Both the position numbers and the translations under genes were made by a program. Positions 36,618-41,240 of a DNA stretch of 41,240 nt are shown in pieces; positions within the stretch are counted from its first letter, which is position 1; each line of letters starts with the position of its first letter. The notes under the pieces were generated by a model. That model did not search any database, was not told where the DNA came from, and saw only the letters and a program-made list of their open reading frames with translations. The stretch is from Candidatus Lambdaproteobacteria bacterium. GTDB lineage: Bacteria; SAR324; JACQKK01. The stretch covers positions 1-41,240 of the forward strand of contig JACQKK010000086.1 in NCBI GenBank assembly GCA_016204605.1, in the 5' to 3' direction.

Positions 36618-37664
36618 TCACCCCTCGATGGCCACGGTGACGCTGCGGGTGGGGTTGTGCAACCCCCAGCCGGTGAGGCAGACGCCATGGTTGCCCACGC
36701 TGCCCCCGGCGATCACCACCAGGATATCCTCCGGCCGGCGCACCGGGTAGCGCCAGCGGGTCTCGTCGCCGGGCTCGGGGGGCTTCGCGATGCGCCCGGC
36801 CGCCTTGAGGTCGGCGATGCTGCGCTTCGCGTTGCGGTAGATGCCCTCCTTGATCTGGGCCTTGCTCCAGCCGGCGTTGTGGTAGTGCTGGGTCAGCTCG
36901 CGGCCGAGCACCACCATCAGCTCGCCCTGGCCGAGGATGTTGTGCGAGCCGAGGTAGGAGATGCCGTCGCCCAAGGTGCGCGAGACCTGCTCCGGGTCGC
37001 TGGTGAGCTGGTTGTTGGTGGTGATGTGGCTGATGGCGGCGAACAGGGTCAGCGCACTCTGCTCGCGCGTGAACCCCCGCTCCGTGTGCAGCGGCTCCCA
37101 GGGGCTGTCCTCCTCGTTCTCGGCGAAGCAGAACGAGTACTTGGCGGCGTTGCCGAGCTGGGAGCGGTCCAGCGCCCCGGGCCGGCAGTTGAGCACGTTC
37201 ATCAGGATCAGCCGCAGGGCGCGCCCGATGGTGGCATTGGGGCGGAAACCCGGGCCGAAAGCATTGTCCTTCGCGGCGATCCCCAGCCGCCGGGCGATGG
37301 GGCCGTTGACCACGATCGCCAACGCCGTGCTGCTGGTGGTGGTGACGGGGCCGTGGCCGTTGAAGCGCGCGTCGGCCAGCGCCCGCACCGCGGCGCACAC
37401 CACCGGCATGTACTCGGGGCGGCAGCCCGCCATCACGGCGTTGATCGCCACCTTGTCGGCCATGATCGGGGTGTGGCGCGCCGACATCATCGCCACCAGA
37501 TCGCCCCAGCGCAGCTTCGCGCCGGCGAGCATGGCCTCGATGGACTCCCGGCTGGGCGGCACGATGGGCAGGCCATCGGTCAGCCCCTGCTCGATGTAGT
37601 AGTCGATCAGCGCCTCGGCCGCGCGGGCCATCCCGAAATCCGGCTCCCTCTTCGCTACCCGCAT
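36618..37664 (-). CDS. 348-aa protein of unknown function, neighbour of the UGSC gene
   Basis: The ATG at 37664 follows GGGAGAGGCG and gives 348 aa, soluble in appearance, without signal or membrane helix. Notable blocks are 'YYIEQGLTDGLPIVPPSRE' near the N-terminus, 'ADKVAINAVMAGCRPEYMPVV', 'TTTSSTALAIVVNGPIARRLG', 'LNCRPGALDRSQLGNAAKYSFCFAENEE' and a C-terminal 'PEDILVVIAGGSVGNHG'. Three conserved-looking cysteines (MAGC, LNC, FCF) and the glycine-rich C-terminal segment might form a redox or nucleotide site. I do not know a characterised homologue. It precedes the selenoprotein on the same strand, 226 bases away, so the two may work together. The function is not assigned. Confidence 0.8.
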   Translation of the reverse strand: MRVAKREPDFGMARAAEALIDYYIEQGLTDGLPIVPPSRESIEAMLAGAKLRWGDLVAMMSARHTPIMADKVAINAVMAGCRPEYMPVVCAAVRALADARFNGHGPVTTTSSTALAIVVNGPIARRLGIAAKDNAFGPGFRPNATIGRALRLILMNVLNCRPGALDRSQLGNAAKYSFCFAENEEDSPWEPLHTERGFTREQSALTLFAAISHITTNNQLTSDPEQVSRTLGDGISYLGSHNILGQGELMVVLGRELTQHYHNAGWSKAQIKEGIYRNAKRSIADLKAAGRIAKPPEPGDETRWRYPVRRPEDILVVIAGGSVGNHGVCLTGWGLHNPTRSVTVAIEG

Positions 37665-37908
37665 CGCCTCTCCCGCTCTTGCGTTCCCCCGGCCGCCCGG
37701 CCCATCCGGGACCCTGCGCACGCGCAAATCCCGGGCCGCCCCGTCCCCGCCACACGCGTAATACACGCGCCGCCCCCGCGCAAGTCCGCGGGTCGTGGGT
37801 CAGTTTGAAGGGGGGTGCTCCTGCCGGCGACCTCGCCCTCCCCGGCCTTCCCTCTTCTCGGCGAGAGAGAGGGAGCCCCGAAGCGGCCACCGGCGCGGGA
37901 TGCCATCA

Positions 37909-37933
37909 CCCCTCCCCACTTGGTGGGGAGGGG
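37909..37933. repeat. CCCCTCCCCAC-GTGGGGAGGGG palindrome
   Basis: An 11-bp perfect stem around TTG, the same core as at 28060-28084, but here without the long outer stem. Confidence 0.75.
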
Positions 37934-38056
37934 CAGGGGTGGGTACGCTGCAGCCGCGTCAGCGGCGGGGATGAGGCCGCGCCGCCGGTCGGCTCGATTC
38001 CCCCCGACGGACCCACGGTCGACGACAGCCACCCCCCCAAGAAGAAACTTTGGCAC

Positions 38057-38098
38057 TTGACAGTATCACATCGAATGGTTGAACATTGATTCATTAAC
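38057..38098 (+). promoter_or_regulatory. Promoter and likely MarR operator
   Basis: TTGACA sits about 55 bases before the MarR start codon; at 17 bases' spacing the -10 reads TGAACA. AATGGTTGAACATT (AATG/CATT) and a wider GAAT...ATTC form inverted repeats over the -10, a common place for autoregulation by MarR proteins. Confidence 0.45.
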
Positions 38099-38111
38099 GC
38101 ACGAGGCATCG

Positions 38112-38591
38112 ATGGGCACGCACTACAAGGGCGATGACGGCGAGGTCCGCGCCTTGGACGCCTACATCAAGCTGATCCGCGCGGCCGATTCGGTCGCGGC
38201 GCGGGTGCAGCGCCATGAGAGCGTCCTCGGCCTCACGGCGACCCAGTTCGGGGCCCTCGAGGCGCTGTTGCATCTGGGACCGCTGTGCCAGCGGGAGCTG
38301 GGCGAGAAGCTGCTGAAGAGCGGTGGCAACATCACGCTGGTGGTCGACAACCTCGAGAAGCACGGGATGGTGGTGCGCCAGCGGGACCAGGCGGACCGCC
38401 GGTTCGTGACGGTCTACCTGACCGACGCCGGCCGGGCGCGCATCGCAGCCCTGATGCCCGGTCACGTCGCCGAAGTCGTCCGCGCGCTGAGTGCCCTCTC
38501 GCCGCGCGAGCAGGAGGAGCTGGGGCGGCTCTGCCGCCGGCTGGGACTCGGCACCGCCGCCGAGGGGCAGGGGACCCCACCATGCAGGTGA
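38112..38591 (+). CDS. MarR-family transcriptional regulator
   Basis: The ATG at 38112 has GAGG seven bases upstream and gives 159 aa; a TTG 33 bases before is less likely. The winged-helix region includes 'LGLTATQFGALEALLHLGPLCQRELGEKLLKSGGNITLVVDNLEKHGMVVRQRD', matching the MarR recognition helix and wing ('DQADRRFVTVYLTDAGRA'). Such regulators dissociate from DNA on binding phenolic ligands or on oxidation. It is followed on the same strand by DoxX and pirin genes, a familiar MarR-DoxX-pirin set for response to electrophiles or aromatic compounds. Inverted repeats over its promoter suggest autoregulation. Confidence 0.92.
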   Translation: MGTHYKGDDGEVRALDAYIKLIRAADSVAARVQRHESVLGLTATQFGALEALLHLGPLCQRELGEKLLKSGGNITLVVDNLEKHGMVVRQRDQADRRFVTVYLTDAGRARIAALMPGHVAEVVRALSALSPREQEELGRLCRRLGLGTAAEGQGTPPCR

Positions 38592-38613
38592 ACCCACCCA
38601 AGGAGAACTGACC

Positions 38614-39024
38614 ATGCAAGATGCCATCGATCGTTACGCGCCGCCTGTCGGGCGGATTCTGCTGAGCATCATCATGCTCGTCGGCGGTTTCGGCAAGATC
38701 ACGGGCTGGGCCGCGACAGCCGGGTACATGCAATCGAAGGGCATCCCCATAGTGCCGCTGTTCCTGGTCCTGGCCCTGGTCATCGAACTCGTGGGCGGCG
38801 TTGCGCTGGTGTTGGGCTTCTGGGCGCGCTGGGCGGCGGCGATTCTGTTCCTGTACCTGATTCCCGTGAGCCTGGTCATGCACAACTTCTGGGCTCTGGA
38901 GGGCATGGATCAGCAGATCAACATGGTTATGTTCCTCAAGAACCTGGCCATCATGGGCGGGCTGGCATACGTGGCGGCCCACGGCGCCGGCGCCTGGAGC
39001 CTGGAGCGACCCGCCAGGCGCTGA
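38614..39024 (+). CDS. DoxX-family membrane protein
   Basis: AAGGAG lies eight bases before the ATG, giving 136 aa. Four membrane helices are visible: 'VGRILLSIIMLVGGFGKI', 'LFLVLALVIELVGGVALVLG', 'AAAILFLYLIPVSLVMH' and 'LKNLAIMGGLAYVAAH'. The pattern with G-K after the first helix, E in the second and the conserved HNFW is the DoxX family. DoxX members are membrane redox or thiosulfate:quinone-type proteins or detoxification partners. It starts 22 bases after the MarR gene and is probably co-transcribed with it. Confidence 0.92.
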   Translation: MQDAIDRYAPPVGRILLSIIMLVGGFGKITGWAATAGYMQSKGIPIVPLFLVLALVIELVGGVALVLGFWARWAAAILFLYLIPVSLVMHNFWALEGMDQQINMVMFLKNLAIMGGLAYVAAHGAGAWSLERPARR

Positions 39025-39130
39025 ACCGAGGAACCTGCGCAGGACAGGCGCGCCGCTCCCTGTGAATCAGGAGGTGGGCGCGCATCTCGTGCGTCCCTCC
39101 GCACCAGTTCTCCAATCCGGATTTCCGCCC

Positions 39131-39826
39131 ATGATGCAAGTGCGCCGATCGGAAGAGCGGGGCCATGCCCAGCACGGCTGGCTCGACTCGCGCTTCTCCT
39201 TCTCCTTCGCCGAGTATCACGACCCCCGCTTCATGGGGTTCCGCGCCCTACGGGTGATCAACGAGGATCGCGTCGAGCCCGGCACGGGCTTCCCGCCCCA
39301 CCCGCACCGCGACATGGAGATCGTCACCTACGTGCTGGCAGGGGCCATCGAGCACCAGGACAGCCTGGGGAACCGCGCCGTGATCCGCCCCGGCGAGGTG
39401 CAGCGCATGAGTGCGGGCACCGGCGTGCGTCACGCCGAGTACAACGCCTCCCGGCAGGAGAGCCTGCACCTGCTGCAGATCTGGCTGCTGCCGGAATGGG
39501 CCGGGCTCGCGCCCGGCTACGAGCAGAAGGCGTTCGACCTCGACGGCGGCGGGGGGCTCGTGCTGGTGGGCGCCCGCGATGGCCGCGCGGGCGCCGTGAC
39601 CATCCACCAGGACGTGGAGCTCTACGCCGCCCGCCTCTCGGCCGGGCAGCAGGCCGGCCACGCCCTCAAGCCCGGGCGCCACGCCTGGGTGCAGGTGGCG
39701 CGGGGCGCCCTCGACCTCAACGGCGTCGCACTCCAGGCGGGCGATGGCGCCGCGCTGAGCGGCGAGACCGCGCTCCGGCTGAACGCCACCGAGCCCACCG
39801 AGCTGCTGCTGTTCGACCTGGCGTGA
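39131..39826 (+). CDS. Pirin family protein (cupin, quercetinase-like)
   Basis: The ATG at 39131 gives 231 aa (MMQVRRSEERGHAQHG...); an ATG three bases downstream is possible. The metal-binding cupin motif of pirins/YhhW is 'FPPHPHRDMEIVTYVLAG' with two histidines, and its partner 'MSAGTGVRHAEYNAS' carries the third histidine and the glutamate. The family binds Fe or Ni and some members cleave quercetin. It is the third gene of the MarR-DoxX-pirin set and likely shares the transcript. No signal peptide is seen, so it is cytoplasmic. Confidence 0.93.
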   Translation: MMQVRRSEERGHAQHGWLDSRFSFSFAEYHDPRFMGFRALRVINEDRVEPGTGFPPHPHRDMEIVTYVLAGAIEHQDSLGNRAVIRPGEVQRMSAGTGVRHAEYNASRQESLHLLQIWLLPEWAGLAPGYEQKAFDLDGGGGLVLVGARDGRAGAVTIHQDVELYAARLSAGQQAGHALKPGRHAWVQVARGALDLNGVALQAGDGAALSGETALRLNATEPTELLLFDLA

Positions 39827-39960
39827 GCGCGCGCGGGGCGGGTGAAGCGGAGGTTCATGCGGGGGCGTCGAAGGCTCGATGGGCCTTCTTGCCGCGAAAC
39901 TTCCAATGGGAAAGCATTACCCTTGGCGCACGATCCGTGAACGCGATGGCGCGAACGGAC

Positions 39961-41061
39961 TCAGTGGCGGTGGGTGTGGTGCAGGTCGGGCGCATGGGGA
40001 TGGTCGTGGGCGATGGGCTCGTGGACGTGCCAGTGGCTGTGCGCCTCGGGCACCGGCTCGGGGTGGGCGTGGGTGTGGTGGCCATCGTCGTGGCGGTGCA
40101 GGTGCTCGTGCACGAGCGGCTCGTGGAGGTGCCGGTGGCCGTGGCCTTCGGTGACATGCAGGTACGCGCCGAGCGCGAACAGCAGCGCCGCGAGCCCCGT
40201 GAACGCGGTCGCCGGTCGGTCGCCCAGCGCCCACCCCGCCGTTGCCCCCACGAACGGCGCGAGCGCGAACACCGAGGCCGTGCGCCCGGCCCCCATCCGC
40301 CGCTGCGCCAGCAGGTAAAGCCGCAGGCTGAGGCCATAGCCCACCGCCCCGCAGCCGAACAACCCCGCCGCCGCGGCGGCCGAGGGCGCGTCCTCGCCGA
40401 GCAGCGCGGCCGCCGCCAGCGAGAGCAGCGCCCCCAGCAGCGCCTTGGCCGCGACCACGTGGCCGGTATCGAGGTCGGCCAGCGGCCGGGTGAGGGTGTT
40501 GTCGAGCGCCCAGGCCAGCGTGGCCGCGACCAGCGCCGCCACACCCCAGGCCTGCCAGGCGCCCTCGCGCGGGGCGCTGGCCGTGAGCTCGGCCAGCACG
40601 AGCACCAGCCCGGCGGCGACCATGGTCGTCACGGCCAGCGCCATGCGCCGGCCCAGCGGTTCCGCGTAGACCGCGCGCGCGAGAGCCACCGTGAACGCCG
40701 CCTCCAGGTTGAGCAGCAGCGCGCCCACCAGGCTGCCCGTGCGCTGGAGCCCCCAGGCCAGGCAGGCCGGCGCCACCACCGCCCCGGCGAGGGCGACCGC
40801 CGCGAGGCGCGGCAGGTGGCGCACCCGGATGGGCGCCTCCCGGGCTGCACCCCGCCGGCGCCGCACCAGCATGGCCAGGCAGGCCCCGCCGTAGAGCAGC
40901 GCCGCGGTGGCGAACGGCCCCACGCCGCGCCCGAACCGCTCGACCAGCGGAGTCGAGAGCCCGAACGCCAGCGCCGAGAGCGCCGCCAGCGCGACCCCCG
41001 CCGCGAAGGGCGAGCGGAATCCGCGCCCGGCGCCGGTCGGGCCGTCATCGTTTCGGATCAT
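39961..41061 (-). CDS. EamA/DMT-family transporter with a very histidine-rich C-terminal tail
   Basis: From the ATG at 41061 the product is 366 aa. Ten hydrophobic helices in two five-helix EamA halves occupy residues ~20-300. The remaining ~65 residues contain 24 histidines in HxH and HEP runs (GHGHRHLHEP, HEHLHRHDDGHHTHAHP). Such tails bind Ni, Co or Zn in CDF and related exporters. It is the tail, more than the EamA fold, that points to a metal-handling role. The upstream frame to 41115 is probably not used. The gene is alone on this strand; the MarR-DoxX-pirin genes end 134 bases away convergently. Confidence 0.9.
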   Translation of the reverse strand: MIRNDDGPTGAGRGFRSPFAAGVALAALSALAFGLSTPLVERFGRGVGPFATAALLYGGACLAMLVRRRRGAAREAPIRVRHLPRLAAVALAGAVVAPACLAWGLQRTGSLVGALLLNLEAAFTVALARAVYAEPLGRRMALAVTTMVAAGLVLVLAELTASAPREGAWQAWGVAALVAATLAWALDNTLTRPLADLDTGHVVAAKALLGALLSLAAAALLGEDAPSAAAAAGLFGCGAVGYGLSLRLYLLAQRRMGAGRTASVFALAPFVGATAGWALGDRPATAFTGLAALLFALGAYLHVTEGHGHRHLHEPLVHEHLHRHDDGHHTHAHPEPVPEAHSHWHVHEPIAHDHPHAPDLHHTHRH

Positions 41062-41240
41062 GCGCCCCTCGCGCCAATGGGCGACCCCTCTGCGCAGCCC
41101 GCAGGGCAAGTCCAAAGTCGTCCGTCACCTCATGCCGTCTGTGGGCGTCAGGGTCGCGGCGATGGCCTGCGGAGCGCTGCCCGGCGCCCTCCGGCCTCCC
41201 TCCCCGGAGTGGATCGCTGTGGCGTCGGGCCGGCAACCCC
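41062..41240. other. Right-end spacer
   Basis: Arginine-rich open frames only; no recognisable gene before the window ends. Confidence 0.4.

Larger units (their letters stand above)
37665..38111. other. Divergent spacer between the 348-aa protein and the MarR regulator
   Basis: No gene is supported. It holds a solo repeat arm (GACCTCGCCC at 37829-37838), the palindrome at 37909-37933 and the regulator's promoter near 38057. Confidence 0.5.

Noticed and set aside
41045..41236. A 63-codon minus-strand frame at the right edge
   Set aside because: Arginine-rich with no motif; overlaps the EamA gene start.

Overview
The window is a stretch of bacterial chromosome. Most of it is very GC-rich (67% in a sampled 60-base line of the LLM oxidoreductase gene), with tight operons and G/C-ending codons. 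A class II tRNA-Leu, trigger factor and ClpP form a recognisable housekeeping block. A hydrogenase-4-like complex with an HTH-PTS-IIA regulator, a UGSC-type selenoprotein candidate, tricarballylate-dehydrogenase-like and RraA-like enzymes and an LLM flavin oxidoreductase would suit a soil or subsurface lineage such as Rokubacteria/Methylomirabilota or a high-GC proteobacterium. No marker here fixes the taxon.

Region 1 (1-10800, + strand) is a respiratory and extracellular-electron-transfer cluster. It starts with the end of a molybdopterin oxidoreductase, a four-cluster ferredoxin subunit, an NrfD/ActC-type quinol-interacting membrane subunit and a small two-helix membrane protein. A tetraheme cytochrome built from four tandem single-heme modules, a small membrane protein, a secreted diheme cytochrome and a lipoprotein with an odd CxCH motif follow. 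Last come an outer-membrane beta-barrel carrying two heme motifs near its N-terminus and a decaheme OmcA/MtrC-family surface lipoprotein. Together they could carry electrons between the quinone pool and the cell surface. The first ~4 kb is visibly less GC-rich than the rest.

Region 2 (10801-15376) begins with two strong hairpins and a broken IS110-type transposase. Then come clpP, tig and tRNA-Leu(UAG) on the minus strand and an LLM-class flavin oxidoreductase on the plus strand. clpX does not follow clpP; the IS relic and the electron-transfer cluster lie there instead.

Region 3 (15377-17363) holds two AT-rich single-gene modules of unknown function. They are bounded by copies of the 3' end of the neighbouring hydrogenase-like gene: an identical 28-bp direct repeat at both outer ends and a diverged 82-bp copy between them. 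This looks like integration at a gene's 3' end.

Region 4 (17364-27489, minus strand) is a complete hyf-like operon: HTH-PTS-IIA regulator, two HyfB-type subunits, HyfC, HyfE, HyfF, a NuoCD-like HyfG and a HyfH-HyfI fusion. The large subunit lacks the usual NiFe cysteine pairs, so the complex is probably an energy-converting hydrogenase-related (Ehr) complex rather than a hydrogenase.

Region 5 (28118-41061) contains aconitase next to a tricarballylate-dehydrogenase-like flavoprotein, an RraA/HMG-aldolase-like protein, an orphan sensor histidine kinase, a UGSC selenoprotein candidate with an in-frame TGA, and its 348-aa neighbour. A MarR-DoxX-pirin cluster and an EamA transporter with a very histidine-rich tail complete it. 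Compound palindromic repeats occupy most of the longer spacers.
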